Assembly: GCA_039804165.1 (NCBI GenBank)
Contig: JBDRZZ010000002.1
Span: 62,001 to 126,000, forward strand
Length of the DNA stretch: 64,000 bases
Direction of reading: 5' to 3'
Origin: a candidate division WOR-3 bacterium
GTDB taxonomy: Bacteria > Hydrothermota > UBA3072
Notes under the pieces: generated by a model
What the model was told of the DNA's origin: nothing
The model's database searches: none
What the model saw: only the letters and a program-made list of their open reading frames with translations
In this document: positions 53,257-62,109 of the stretch, piece after piece
Position numbering within the stretch: the first letter of the stretch is position 1
How the letters are laid out: each line of letters starts with the position of its first letter
Position numbers and translations under genes: made by a program

Positions 53257-54292
53257 TTTCTAAATCTCCCAATTTTAAAACATCAAGAACCAGGATACCT
53301 CCGATAAGAGCGCTTAAATAAAAAGTAAAGAATCTCCATAATATTGTAAATACGCCAAGCAAATTTCTTCCAATTATTCCTAAGAACAAAACAGCAAAAA
53401 CCCCTTCAGTTACTCCAGTTGCCCCAGGAGTTGGAGAAAAGAAAGAAAAAAATATGACTACTAACTGTAAAAAGGCGATCTTAAAGAAAGATTCTTCTAT
53501 TCCAATTCCTTTAAGGAGTAAAGAAGCTATAAAGAAATAAGGAATATAAGTAATAAAAGTCAAGAAGAAGCTTCCTATTGAATGCCATTTCTTTTTCTTA
53601 ACAAAAAACCAAAATCCTTCTTTCATTTCTTCAATTTCTTTGAAAAGTTTAAAGATCAATTTTGTTCCTTTTTTTCTTTTTTTCTTGATTAATCTATAAA
53701 CTAAACGTTTTATAATTTCTGGTTTAATAAGAATAAATGTTATAATGAGTATTATGATAGAATAAACAATAATACTGTATTTGGATAAAATATTTATGGA
53801 TTTTATCTCGGTTTCTTTAATAAGGATAGGAAAAAGAAAAGGAAATAGAACGAGCATCATTATTGAATAGAAAATAGCACGAAGAAGAATAATAAGACTC
53901 CCTTTCCCGTAAGAAATCTTTGCTTTCTTCAACAGGTATAACTGAACCGGGAAGCCTCCTGTCTGGAAAGGAGTTACTGCAGCGAGAAAAGCCCCTGTTA
54001 AAATAATCTCAATAGAGGTCTTTAAATCACACCATTTATCGCTTACCCCTTGGCATAAAAGAGAAATTCTACAGCTATCTAATAAAACGTGAATTACCCA
54101 ACATAATAGAGAAAATAATAAAAAAAATGGGTCTATTTTTTTGAAAGCATAAGAAAGTTTTTTTATAATGTTTAAACTAAACTTTTTCCCTGGTTCAGGA
54201 TCGGAAAAAAAGAGAAGGGCTAACATTGTAAAAACAAGAAGTATTACAAATAACTTAAGCCCTTTTCTCACTTTAGTTTTCAAGGTTGCCAT
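53237..54292 (-). CDS. Flippase-like membrane protein, paralogue (UPF0104 family)
   Basis: 351 residues, about eight helices, with the same landmark motifs as its downstream neighbour (AVTPFQTGGFPVQLYLLKKA and PTPGATGVTEGVFAVLF). The tandem pair has diverged considerably. It lies 10 bases after panC, in an operon with cofactor genes, but a functional link is not evident. Confidence 0.8.
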   Translation of the reverse strand: MATLKTKVRKGLKLFVILLVFTMLALLFFSDPEPGKKFSLNIIKKLSYAFKKIDPFFLLFSLLCWVIHVLLDSCRISLLCQGVSDKWCDLKTSIEIILTGAFLAAVTPFQTGGFPVQLYLLKKAKISYGKGSLIILLRAIFYSIMMLVLFPFLFPILIKETEIKSINILSKYSIIVYSIIILIITFILIKPEIIKRLVYRLIKKKRKKGTKLIFKLFKEIEEMKEGFWFFVKKKKWHSIGSFFLTFITYIPYFFIASLLLKGIGIEESFFKIAFLQLVVIFFSFFSPTPGATGVTEGVFAVLFLGIIGRNLLGVFTILWRFFTFYLSALIGGILVLDVLKLGDLEIDRKRI

Positions 54293-54302
54293 TTTTTATC
54301 TC

Positions 54303-55151
54303 CTATTTTAGGGAAATTTCCATATTGTCTATGAGTCTGGCTTTCCCTATCCATACAGCCATTAAAACCCTAACTGTTTTTTTAACTTCTTTTACTTCTT
54401 CAAGAGTTTCAGGGTCTACAAACTCTATATAATCAATCTTTGGATACTTTTTTGTTTTAATTAGTTCTATCATCTTTTCTTTTAAAAATTCAACATCACA
54501 AATCCCATTTTCTACTAATTTTTTTGCAAGGATTAGAGATTCATAAAGAACGCTTGCTTCTTTTCTTTCTATAGGAGTGAGATAAATATTTCTTGAACTT
54601 TTAGCAAGGCCATCTTCTTCTCTAACAATTGGAGAAGAAATAATTTTTATTGGGAGATTTAAATCTCTTACCATTTTTTTTATAATCACATATTGTTGGT
54701 AATCTTTTTCTCCAAAAATAGCCAAATCTGGTTGAACAATATTAAAAAGTTTTAAAACAACAGTTGTAACTCCTCTAAAATGGTTCGGTCTAGTCTTCCC
54801 ACAAAGCTTATCTGAAAGTTCTTCAACTTTGCAGAAAGTTTTAAATCCCTCTGGATACATCTCTCTTACCTCAGGAATAAAAACAGCATCTACTTTTTTC
54901 TCTCTAAGGAGCTCTAAATCTCTACTTTCATCTCTTGGATATTCGTTGTAATCTTCTCCTTCACCAAATTGAGTAGGATTCACAAAGATTGATACAACTA
55001 CTACATCTGATTCTCTTTTTGCAACATCAACTAGGCTTAGATGTCCTTCATGGAGAAAACCCATTGTGGGAACAAACCCAATTTTTATATTTTTTCGTTT
55101 TTTTTCTAAGGAGTAATTTTGTTGTTCAGTTATTTTTCTAAAAATTTTCAT
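54303..55151 (-). CDS. panC: Pantothenate synthetase
   Basis: 282 residues. Joins pantoate and beta-alanine with ATP. The HIGH-like motif is GFLHEGHLSLV after VPTMG; NPTQFGEGEDYNEYPRD, FGEKDYQQ and SSRNIYL (KMSKS-like) are all present. Its first base shares a position with the stop of the deoxynucleoside kinase gene. With coaE at 24.4 kb it belongs to coenzyme A synthesis. Confidence 0.95.
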   Translation of the reverse strand: MKIFRKITEQQNYSLEKKRKNIKIGFVPTMGFLHEGHLSLVDVAKRESDVVVVSIFVNPTQFGEGEDYNEYPRDESRDLELLREKKVDAVFIPEVREMYPEGFKTFCKVEELSDKLCGKTRPNHFRGVTTVVLKLFNIVQPDLAIFGEKDYQQYVIIKKMVRDLNLPIKIISSPIVREEDGLAKSSRNIYLTPIERKEASVLYESLILAKKLVENGICDVEFLKEKMIELIKTKKYPKIDYIEFVDPETLEEVKEVKKTVRVLMAVWIGKARLIDNMEISLK

Positions 55152-55783
55152 TATCCAAGAGATAAATAGTTGATTCCTGTCCGGATTGAATCAATTTCTT
55201 TTTTTAATAGTTCAAGATGAGAAGGCTCGTTTAAGAAGTCGAACTCATTCGAATTTACAATCAATACAGGGCTCTTTTGAAAATGGAAGAAATACTCATT
55301 ATAAGAACTTACAAGAAGTTTTATATAATCTTCTTTTATCTTTCTTTCATAAGTTCTCCCTCTTTTTCTAATTCTTTCCATCAAGGTATCAACACTTGCC
55401 TGAAGATAAACCACAAGGTCTGGTTTTATAATATCTTTTTCAAGAAGATTGTAAAATTTCTCATATATAATGATTTCCTTCTCGTTGAGGTTAATTAATG
55501 CAAACAATCTGTCTTTATCGAATGTGTAATCAGAAATAACTCTTCTTGTAAAAAGTTCTCTATTGGTTAAATTTCTAAGTTCATTGTAACGAGAAAGTAA
55601 GAAAAAAATTTGAGTTGGGAAGGCATATCTTTCAGGATCTTCATAAAATTGAGGTAGGAATGGATTACCATCTATATCTTCAAGAACCATTTTCGCTTCA
55701 TATTCTTTTGAAAGTAATTTAACAAGGGTTGTTTTTCCTACCCCTATTACTCCCTCAACTGCAATATACTCCCAGTTTTCCAT
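55151..55783 (-). CDS. Deoxynucleoside kinase
   Basis: 210 residues. P-loop EGVIGVGKTTLVKLL, then LEDIDGNPFLPQFYEDPERYAFPTQ, RVISDYTFDKDRLFA (DRS-like) and the lid arginines RIRKRGRTYE. This pattern is that of the deoxyadenosine/deoxyguanosine kinase family, which salvages deoxynucleosides. The start lies 36 bases inside the folK end. The exact base preference is not clear. Confidence 0.87.
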   Translation of the reverse strand: MENWEYIAVEGVIGVGKTTLVKLLSKEYEAKMVLEDIDGNPFLPQFYEDPERYAFPTQIFFLLSRYNELRNLTNRELFTRRVISDYTFDKDRLFALINLNEKEIIIYEKFYNLLEKDIIKPDLVVYLQASVDTLMERIRKRGRTYERKIKEDYIKLLVSSYNEYFFHFQKSPVLIVNSNEFDFLNEPSHLELLKKEIDSIRTGINYLSLG

Positions 55784-56244
55784 ACTTTTTTCTTATCAGG
55801 AGATTTTAATAGTAAATTTTTAATCTTTTCTCCGCTTATTGGTTCTATTTCCTCTTCTGCGATTTCTGAAAGTGGTTCAAGGTAAAAGTTTCTTTCTCTA
55901 AGTAAAGGGTGAGGAACTACCAATTTTGGAGTTTTAAATATTATACCTTTGATAAGGAGAAGGTCAAGATCTATAATCCTTGGTTCCCATTTTCCTTTTT
56001 TCTTTCTCCCCATCTTTTCTTCTATAAAACACAGGTTAAAAAAAAGATCCTTAATAGAGCAATTGGTCCTTATAAAGACACAAGCATTTAAGAATTCTGG
56101 TAGATCTTCTCTTCCCCAAGGCTCGGTCTTGTAGATATGTGAGCCCTTAACCTCTCCAAGTTTCGAAATCATATTAAATGCTATTTGAAGATTTTCATCT
56201 CTCTTGCCAATATTAGAACCAAGAGAAATATAAGCTTGAATCAT
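55747..56244 (-). CDS. folK: Dihydropterin pyrophosphokinase (HPPK)
   Basis: 165 residues. Transfers pyrophosphate to 6-hydroxymethyl-dihydropterin in folate synthesis. LGSNIGKRDENLQ, YKTEPWG, and the metal-binding RIIDLDLLLI with VPHPLLRERNFYLEPL are typical. It heads the operon folK-dNK-panC-flippases. No Shine-Dalgarno sequence; the promoter sits directly upstream. Confidence 0.95.
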   Translation of the reverse strand: MIQAYISLGSNIGKRDENLQIAFNMISKLGEVKGSHIYKTEPWGREDLPEFLNACVFIRTNCSIKDLFFNLCFIEEKMGRKKKGKWEPRIIDLDLLLIKGIIFKTPKLVVPHPLLRERNFYLEPLSEIAEEEIEPISGEKIKNLLLKSPDKKKVWKTGSILQLRE

Positions 56245-56260
56245 TTTTTAATATATTTTG

Positions 56261-56288
56261 ATTATAATTTATGATTTGATATTGTCAA
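56261..56288 (-). promoter_or_regulatory. Promoter of the folK operon with short leader
   Basis: On the minus strand TTGACA (56288-56283), a 16-base spacer and a perfect TATAAT (56266-56261). The start is expected about 9-10 bases before the folK ATG. Confidence 0.7.
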
Positions 56289-56360
56289 CACTTTATTTTT
56301 CTTTTGCCTCTTGCGGATTTAAAAGTACCAATAAAATTATATTTAAAAAGGAGGGAATAA

Positions 56361-56933
56361 ATGGAAAAAATTTCTATAGAGACTGTCTATTTTGAAGAAC
56401 CCGGAGTGGTAAATACAGAAGAGACTCTTAAAATTGCTTTAAAACGTTTGAAAGAGCTAAGAATAGAACAAATTGTTATTGCTTCTACAACGGGATATAC
56501 TGCTCTTAAGGCTATGGAGCTTTTTAAAGATCCTAAGCCTATAATTGTTACTCACTCCACAGGTTTTAATAAACCAAATGAACAGGAATTTCCAGGAGAG
56601 ACGAGAAAGAAGCTTGAGGAGATGGGTGCTACTATTTTGACCTCTCTGCATTCATTTGGTGGAATAGGAAGAGCGGTTCGTAAGAAATTCCAGACTTATC
56701 AACTTGAAGACATTTTGGCTGGAACCCTTCGCATTTTTGGAGAAGGGACAAAAGTGGCTTGTGAGATTACTCTTATGGCAGCAGATGCAGGGCTTATAAA
56801 TACGGATAAAGAAGTCATTGCGATTGGAGGAACTGGAAGAGGTGCTGATACTGCTTTGGTTTTAAAACCTGCAAATACTCAGAATTTCTTTGATCTAAGA
56901 GTGAAAGAAGTTCTTTGTAAACCTCGATTTTAG
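56361..56933 (+). CDS. Stand-alone pyruvate kinase C-terminal-like domain protein
   Basis: 190 residues resembling the alpha/beta C-terminal domain of pyruvate kinase (COG1751 type): TEETLKIALKRLKELRIEQIVIASTTGYTA, GFNKPNEQEF and IGGTGRGADTALVLKPA. There is no catalytic TIM barrel, so it is not a pyruvate kinase; family function is unknown, with a nucleotide- or effector-binding role suggested by the fold. It has a strong AAGGAGGG site. The end overlaps the convergent ABC gene by 4 bases. Confidence 0.8.
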   Translation: MEKISIETVYFEEPGVVNTEETLKIALKRLKELRIEQIVIASTTGYTALKAMELFKDPKPIIVTHSTGFNKPNEQEFPGETRKKLEEMGATILTSLHSFGGIGRAVRKKFQTYQLEDILAGTLRIFGEGTKVACEITLMAADAGLINTDKEVIAIGGTGRGADTALVLKPANTQNFFDLRVKEVLCKPRF

Positions 56934-57715
56934 AATTTAAGTGCTTCAATAAGCTTTTCCGTAGTATAAGGTATTATATCTGAACGTAGTTTAATACCAT
57001 TTTCTTTAAGTTTTTCTGCAAGGATTACACTGGAAGGAAGATCGCATCCAGCTTTTTTTACTAACTCCCAATCCACCTCTTGAGGTGGAAAAGAGAAAAT
57101 TATTTTTCCATCCATAAGTAAACTAACTCTATCTACAAAAGAAATAACACTATCGAAATCTTGAGAGATTATTGTTATTCCAAGCTTCCTTTTTAAGGTT
57201 TTGAGTACAGTTACAACTTTATCTTTATTTTTCCAATCTAATCCCACAAAAGGGTCGTCAAGGATAAGATAAGTAGGTTCCCATATGAGAAGAGAAGCTA
57301 AACATAACATCCTCTGTTCTCCATAAGAAAGCTCAAAGGGAGAATGGTTCAAAATATCTTCGGTGAGCCCTAATAATTCTAAAGTCTCTTTAATTTTTTC
57401 TTTGAGGCTTTCCCTTTCTTCTTTTCTTATACCGTAAATCATCTCTTCAAGGACTGTATCGTTAAAGAAAAAATCTTCAGGAAATTGAAACATTAATCCC
57501 ATTTTTCTTCTTAAACTACTAAGATCCCCTTTTGCTAAAAAGATCCTACCCTTATTTGGTTGAAGAAGCCCTTTTAGTATCATTGCAAAGGTGCTTTTCC
57601 CTGCACCTGTTGGACCAACCAAAAGGTGAAATTCATCTAAACCGAGTGAAATTGAGCAGTCTTTTATAATCTCTTTATCCTCATAGCTAAAACAAACATT
57701 TTTCAGAATAATCAT
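56930..57715 (-). CDS. ECF-type ABC transporter ATPase (EcfA2-like), atypical H-loop
   Basis: 261 residues. Walker A GPTGAGKST, Q-loop MFQFPEDFFF, signature LSYGEQRM and Walker B YLILDDPFVGLD. The residue after Walker B is Asp instead of the usual catalytic Glu, and the switch position has Gln (IISQDFDS) where His is expected. The pattern and pairing match the two ATPases of energy-coupling-factor vitamin or metal importers. No EcfT or substrate subunit is adjacent. Overlaps its partner by 4 bases. Confidence 0.82.
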   Translation of the reverse strand: MIILKNVCFSYEDKEIIKDCSISLGLDEFHLLVGPTGAGKSTFAMILKGLLQPNKGRIFLAKGDLSSLRRKMGLMFQFPEDFFFNDTVLEEMIYGIRKEERESLKEKIKETLELLGLTEDILNHSPFELSYGEQRMLCLASLLIWEPTYLILDDPFVGLDWKNKDKVVTVLKTLKRKLGITIISQDFDSVISFVDRVSLLMDGKIIFSFPPQEVDWELVKKAGCDLPSSVILAEKLKENGIKLRSDIIPYTTEKLIEALKF

Positions 57716-58467
57716 TTAAACACTTCTATAATTTTCTCATATTGTGAGATCTTTTCTTTATTTTCTTCAAGTAATCTAAAGAAAGAAGAGTCATATGAGA
57801 AATGGAAGATTCTTTCCAAAATAGAGGCGCTCCCATTAAAAGTTATTTTGCCGTTTTCTAAAAAAACAACTCTCTCCCCAAAATTTATTTCTTTGAAATT
57901 CTGAGTTATTATTAAAAGGGAAGAATATGACTTTTCCCAAATTTCGTAAATCTTTTCTTTCCATTTTCTGTCTAGGAAAGAGGTAACTTCGTCAAATATG
58001 ATATATTCTGGCTCCATTGAATAAACACTTGCTATGGCTACAATCTGTTTCTCTCCGGCTGAAAGAGAAAGGGGGTCCTTTTCTAGAAGAAACTCAAGAT
58101 TAAAATCTTTAATTATTGAATGGACCTTTTCTTTTATTTCTTTTTTGTCTTCTTTTATATTACTTAAGCCAAAACTAATTTCTCTCTCTACATTAGTTGT
58201 AACAAATTGAGTTTCCGGATCCTGAAAAACTATCCCAATTTTTTTTCTAAGAGATTTCAAGTCATACTCTAAAATGTTTTTTGAATCTATAAAGATACTT
58301 CCAGAAGAAGGAGGTATTATACCTGCAAGTCCGAGAGCAAGGGTGGTTTTACCTGAACCATTTGGTCCTAATAGAACAATTTTCTCGCCTTTATCCCAGG
58401 AAAAATTAAAATTTTGAAGGATAGTATTCCCATTCCTTTTTAAAGTTAGAGCTTCAGCTTTTATCAC
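57712..58467 (-). CDS. ECF-type ABC transporter ATPase (EcfA1-like), atypical H-loop
   Basis: 251 residues from a GTG start at 58467. Walker A GPNGSGKTT, Q-loop VFQDPETQFVTTNVEREISFG (typical of CbiO/EcfA), signature LSAGEKQ, Walker B YIIFDEVTSFLD with normal Glu. The H-loop reads LIITQNFKE, with Gln in place of His. Follows the M23 peptidase gene by 12 bases, so it is probably co-transcribed with it. The substrate is unknown. Confidence 0.83.
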   Translation of the reverse strand: MIKAEALTLKRNGNTILQNFNFSWDKGEKIVLLGPNGSGKTTLALGLAGIIPPSSGSIFIDSKNILEYDLKSLRKKIGIVFQDPETQFVTTNVEREISFGLSNIKEDKKEIKEKVHSIIKDFNLEFLLEKDPLSLSAGEKQIVAIASVYSMEPEYIIFDEVTSFLDRKWKEKIYEIWEKSYSSLLIITQNFKEINFGERVVFLENGKITFNGSASILERIFHFSYDSSFFRLLEENKEKISQYEKIIEVFK

Positions 58468-58479
58468 AAAAGAGTTAGG

Positions 58480-59382
58480 TTAATAAGTATACGGAAAAGT
58501 GTCAAGATAACCCATAGGGTTTACTACGTTACCTAAAACCCTAACCTCATAATGTAAATGTGTTCCGGTGGTGAAACCTGTGCACCCCATTGTTCCGATT
58601 ACATGGCCTCTTTTCACTTCCTGCCCTTCCTTAACATAGGCTCTATTTAAATGAGCATATCTGGTGGAGAAACCATATCCGTGATCAATCACAACAACAT
58701 TTCCATAACCTCCCCAGCGACCTGCAAATGTTACTACACCATCAGCAGTAGCCACAACAGGAGTGTTTGCTCTATTAGATATATCATATCCTTTATGAAA
58801 TTCTTTCCCTCCTGTAATAGGATGAGGTCTCCATCCAAAACCACTTGTGATACGTCCTGTAGTAGGCCATAATGAAGGGTAATGAGAAAGTTTATCTTGT
58901 AATTCTTTTAATTTATTATCAGCATTCTTAAGGGTTTGCCGTTCAAGTTCTATAAGATTAGCAACTTTTTCAATCTGTCTTTCTACTTCTTTTACTCCCG
59001 AATCTAATTCTAAAGAATAAAACTCTTTAGTTTTTTGGAAACCACCAGTTCCCATTTCTTTAATCGCTTTGTTTACAGCTCTTAATTTTCCTATAAGGGA
59101 TAATATTTCATTGTTTCTACCTATCTCAGCTAAATTTTCTTGAAGAGATTCTACTTTTTGTTTAATCCCTAAAAACTTAGTTAAATATTCGTTTCTTTTA
59201 TATTCCAATTTCTTATATTCTAATAATAAAGCCTTTTTCTTAGTTCCCTCAATGGTTATATAAGTAAAGGCGCCAAGTAATGTGCTCAAGACTATGATAG
59301 TATAAAAAACTACCTTTTCACTAAAAGTAATACTCCATATTTTCCCTTTATAGGTAATAAAGAGTAAAGTCCATTTTTTCAT
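58480..59382 (-). CDS. Membrane-anchored M23 peptidase (murein endopeptidase type)
   Basis: 300 residues: one N-terminal membrane helix (about 22-44), a coiled coil (50-165) and a C-terminal LytM/M23 domain with zinc ligands in HKGYDISN (His and Asp) and HLHYEV, preceded by SGFGWRPHPITG. It should cut peptidoglycan cross-links in the periplasm, or activate another hydrolase. All metal ligands are present. Own promoter with a short leader. Confidence 0.92.
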   Translation of the reverse strand: MKKWTLLFITYKGKIWSITFSEKVVFYTIIVLSTLLGAFTYITIEGTKKKALLLEYKKLEYKRNEYLTKFLGIKQKVESLQENLAEIGRNNEILSLIGKLRAVNKAIKEMGTGGFQKTKEFYSLELDSGVKEVERQIEKVANLIELERQTLKNADNKLKELQDKLSHYPSLWPTTGRITSGFGWRPHPITGGKEFHKGYDISNRANTPVVATADGVVTFAGRWGGYGNVVVIDHGYGFSTRYAHLNRAYVKEGQEVKRGHVIGTMGCTGFTTGTHLHYEVRVLGNVVNPMGYLDTFPYTY

Positions 59383-59396
59383 TATTATTAATTAAT

Positions 59397-59424
59397 ATTT
59401 TAATAATTTATAAGAAGTTGTCAA
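59397..59424 (-). promoter_or_regulatory. Promoter of the M23 peptidase-ABC operon, short leader
   Basis: On the minus strand TTGACA (59424-59419), a 16-base spacer, TAAAAT (59402-59397). The ATG is at 59382, so the leader is about 8 bases with no ribosome site. Confidence 0.6.
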
Positions 59425-59508
59425 GGGGAATTTTGTGTTAAAGTTTAAGATAGAGGTAAATAGGCAAATAAGGATATTTTGACTTTTCTTATAAATCTTA
59501 GTTAAGAC

Positions 59509-59535
59509 TTGACAAGCTATTATTAAATTTATAAT
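59509..59535 (+). promoter_or_regulatory. Possible promoter of the lipoprotein gene
   Basis: TTGACA at 59509-59514 and a perfect TATAAT at 59530-59535, but with a short 15-base spacer. The gene has a strong GGGGGAGG site downstream. Confidence 0.45.
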
Positions 59536-59560
59536 CTTTTAAAAAGGGGGAGGTTTTTAA

Positions 59561-59950
59561 ATGAAAATAAAAGAGATTTTTAAACTTTTGATTGCATTTA
59601 TATTAATTTTTGGTTGTGAATCTGGTAATGTTAGATATTATGATATTCCTGTGCCTGAACGGTATGGAGCCTCAGAATATTACAAATTAACAGAGCAAGC
59701 AAAAAGGAGATATTTAAGAGAATATCTTGGGTATGATGAGGAAACAATTGAATATATTATAAAAGGTAAAGTTTTTAAGGGTATGAGCACTGAACAGGCT
59801 TTGTTAAGTTGGGGAAGACCTGATAATGTAGATAGAAAAGAAGGAAGCTGGGGGGTTCAAGAGAAGTGGTTTTATGATGTTGATTTTCAAGGATATAGTT
59901 CTAAATATCTATATTTCAAAAATGGGCGGTTAGAAGAGTGGAAAGAATAG
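59561..59950 (+). CDS. Small lipoprotein with SmpA/OmlA-like fold
   Basis: 129 residues. Signal peptide with lipobox IFGC and lipidated Cys19. Residues 60-129 (IKGKVFKGMSTEQALLSWGRPDNVDR, then EKWFYDVDFQGYSSKYLYFKNGRLEEW) resemble the SmpA/OmlA (BamE-like) module, common in small envelope lipoproteins. Its role in outer-membrane assembly here is only a guess. It precedes the radical SAM gene by 11 bases. Confidence 0.7.
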   Translation: MKIKEIFKLLIAFILIFGCESGNVRYYDIPVPERYGASEYYKLTEQAKRRYLREYLGYDEETIEYIIKGKVFKGMSTEQALLSWGRPDNVDRKEGSWGVQEKWFYDVDFQGYSSKYLYFKNGRLEEWKE

Positions 59951-59961
59951 TTTAGTTTTTA

Positions 59962-61230
59962 ATGAAGATTTTGTTAATAAATCCACCTATATATGACTTT
60001 GCTGCTTATGATTTTTGGATGAAGCCTCTTGGATTATTGTATATTTCAAGTCTATTAAAAAAAGAGAAACACAAGGTTTATCTATTGGATGTTGTAGATA
60101 GATTAGATAATTATTTTAGGGAGATAAAAAACGATTCCTTAGGTAGAGGAAAACTTAAATTTGTAAAGGTTGAAAAGCCAAAAATCTTAGAGAAAATCCC
60201 TGGAAAATTCAAAAGATATGGTTTACCAAAAAGAGTGATTTTTGAAAGAGTAAAAGAGTTTAAACCAGAAGTTGTGATGGTGAGTTGTTCAATGACTTAT
60301 TGGTATCTTGGGTTAATTGAAATTAGAGAAATTATAAATTCTTTAGAAAATAAACCCATCTTAATTCTTGGAGGGATATATCCTTCTCTTTTACCTGAGC
60401 ATGCTAAAGAACTTGGATTTGAGCGAGTTTATCCTATAGGGGAAAAATATATTAAGGAGATAGATTTTAAGATCCCTGATCATTTTGGCCTTTTCCCTCT
60501 TCCGGATTATTCTCACTATTCAAGATTAAATTATGTCGCTTTATCTACTTCAGTTGGTTGCCCTTTTAGTTGTCCTTATTGTGCAACTCCTTATCTTTAT
60601 GAGAAAAAAGAGGAAAAGGAAGAAGAGCAAGTTGTAGATGAAATTTATTATTTTTATAAAAAAGGGATTACAAAATTTGCTTTTTATGATGATGCATTAC
60701 TAATTCCTCCAGAAAGATTTATTAACTTATGCGAAGAAATAAAGGAAAGAGGTATTAAGGCCTACTTTTTTACTCCTAATGGGTTACACCCACGTTTTAT
60801 ATCAAAAGAGATCGCTCGTCTTATGTATGAAGCGGGCTTTAAAGAACCTAGACTCTCTCTAGAGACTTCTGATGAGATTATTCAAGAAAAATTTTATTTA
60901 AAGACTTCAAACTATGAATATGTTAAAGCTATTGAGAATCTATTAAAAGTTGGATATAAAAAGGGAGAGATTTATACTTATTTACTTGTAGGAGTTCCAG
61001 GAATTAGTTATGAATCTGTAGAGAAATCAATTCTTTTTGTGGGGAAAGTGGGAGTAAAGGTTTCTTTGGCTGAATTTTCACCTATTCCAAAAACCCCGAT
61101 GGATGAAAATTTGCCAGATCCTCTTCTTACAAACAATACTGTTTACTACCGTTATAAAAATGAAGAGGATAAGATGATAAAAGTTAAGAAATTAGCTAAA
61201 GAGGTAAATAAAAAAGCAACAAATTTTTAG
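59962..61230 (+). CDS. B12-binding-domain radical SAM protein
   Basis: 422 residues. N-terminal cobalamin-binding-like domain (KILLINPPIYDFAAYDFWMKPLGLLYISSLLKKE, split motif, and LILGGIYPSLLPEHA). The radical SAM cluster is Cys200, Cys204 and Cys207 (GCPFSCPYC). The C-terminal part has YTYLLVGVPGIS. The family covers methylations and other radical reactions; the substrate is unknown. The classic cobalamin DxHxxG motif is not obvious, so B12 binding is not assured. It converges with the AbiEi-like gene with no gap between stops. Confidence 0.85.
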   Translation: MKILLINPPIYDFAAYDFWMKPLGLLYISSLLKKEKHKVYLLDVVDRLDNYFREIKNDSLGRGKLKFVKVEKPKILEKIPGKFKRYGLPKRVIFERVKEFKPEVVMVSCSMTYWYLGLIEIREIINSLENKPILILGGIYPSLLPEHAKELGFERVYPIGEKYIKEIDFKIPDHFGLFPLPDYSHYSRLNYVALSTSVGCPFSCPYCATPYLYEKKEEKEEEQVVDEIYYFYKKGITKFAFYDDALLIPPERFINLCEEIKERGIKAYFFTPNGLHPRFISKEIARLMYEAGFKEPRLSLETSDEIIQEKFYLKTSNYEYVKAIENLLKVGYKKGEIYTYLLVGVPGISYESVEKSILFVGKVGVKVSLAEFSPIPKTPMDENLPDPLLTNNTVYYRYKNEEDKMIKVKKLAKEVNKKATNF

Positions 61231-61959
61231 TTATAGATTATCAATAATATTCCACTTTGCAATCCATTTTCCTTGTCTTTCTCCAGAAGGATCTAATTTT
61301 ACGTAATCCTTAGGAAGATATTCCTCTTTTACCGGAACGTCAATTCCTATAAGCTCGAGAATATAACCTAGACGTGCAACTAAACTTTTATTCTTACACC
61401 TAATAGTATATTCCATCAATTTCTTTATAGAAATATTTTTAATAAGACTTTCTATAATTTCTCTTAACTTAATTAGGTTTGGTGCGTAGTCTAATTCCTC
61501 GAGACAATCTACAATTGCTTTTTCAGGTTCTGCCATTGTAACTTTATTACCGTTAATGTTTAAGTGGCAGAAACCAAAGAACTTATAAGGTTTTAATGTA
61601 ATATATTTGAAATTGTAATTTTTAAACACAATGGATCTCTTTCTTTTAGGAGTTGCTATATAATAAGTTTCTTTATTAAAAAATCCTTTATTTATATATG
61701 CAGATAAAGCTGTTTCAAACGATATATAAGAAGGTTGAACAGTCTTTGATGCAATCAAAAATGGGCACTCGGTCCCCTCTGGTAAGGTATATTTTCCTTT
61801 TTCTATTTCTTCTATCATGTTATCCATCTTAAGCTGATATGCCATTTGAGAAGCATAATTATTTGAAATTCCAAAAATAGAACATATATCTGAAATCGTG
61901 AAGAAATTCAGACCCATTTTTCTTAACCTTGATAATACCTTTCTCTTAGATATAGCCAT
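61231..61959 (-). CDS. AbiEi-like winged-helix protein (orphan antitoxin or regulator)
   Basis: 242 residues. N-terminal winged helix (FFTISDICSIFGISNNYASQMAYQLKMDNMIEEIEKGKYTLP) followed by a domain with SYISFETALSAYINKGFF and MAEPEKAIVDCLE, the pattern of AbiEi type IV antitoxins and related transcription regulators. No AbiEii nucleotidyltransferase toxin is adjacent: the neighbours are a radical SAM gene and a secreted protein. It may be an orphan regulator. Its promoter puts the transcript start on the ATG. Confidence 0.75.
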   Translation of the reverse strand: MAISKRKVLSRLRKMGLNFFTISDICSIFGISNNYASQMAYQLKMDNMIEEIEKGKYTLPEGTECPFLIASKTVQPSYISFETALSAYINKGFFNKETYYIATPKRKRSIVFKNYNFKYITLKPYKFFGFCHLNINGNKVTMAEPEKAIVDCLEELDYAPNLIKLREIIESLIKNISIKKLMEYTIRCKNKSLVARLGYILELIGIDVPVKEEYLPKDYVKLDPSGERQGKWIAKWNIIDNL

Positions 61960-61964
61960 ATTAA

Positions 61965-61993
61965 ATTATAATAAATGATAATTTAATAGTCAA
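61965..61993 (-). promoter_or_regulatory. Promoter of the AbiEi-like gene, leaderless
   Basis: On the minus strand TTGACT (61993-61988), a 17-base spacer and a perfect TATAAT (61970-61965). Only five bases separate the -10 box from the ATG at 61959, so the mRNA should start at or next to the A of ATG. Confidence 0.72.
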
Positions 61994-62049
61994 GAGGTTT
62001 CTTAGAGATTAAGATAGCTCCTTTTCTTTTTGAGAGTAAAAATTGCTTT

Positions 62050-62067
62050 ATGCAAAATTTTTTGCAT
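62050..62067. promoter_or_regulatory. 18-base palindrome upstream of a secreted-protein gene
   Basis: ATGCAAAA and TTTTGCAT separated by two T, about 43 bases before the -35 box of the next gene and about 60 bases from the AbiEi-like promoter. It could bind a dimeric regulator such as the neighbouring winged-helix protein, or be chance in an AT-rich gap. Confidence 0.25.
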
Positions 62068-62109
62068 TTTAAGAAAAGTTGTTTTTTTAATTATTTGTTA
62101 ATCAATCAC

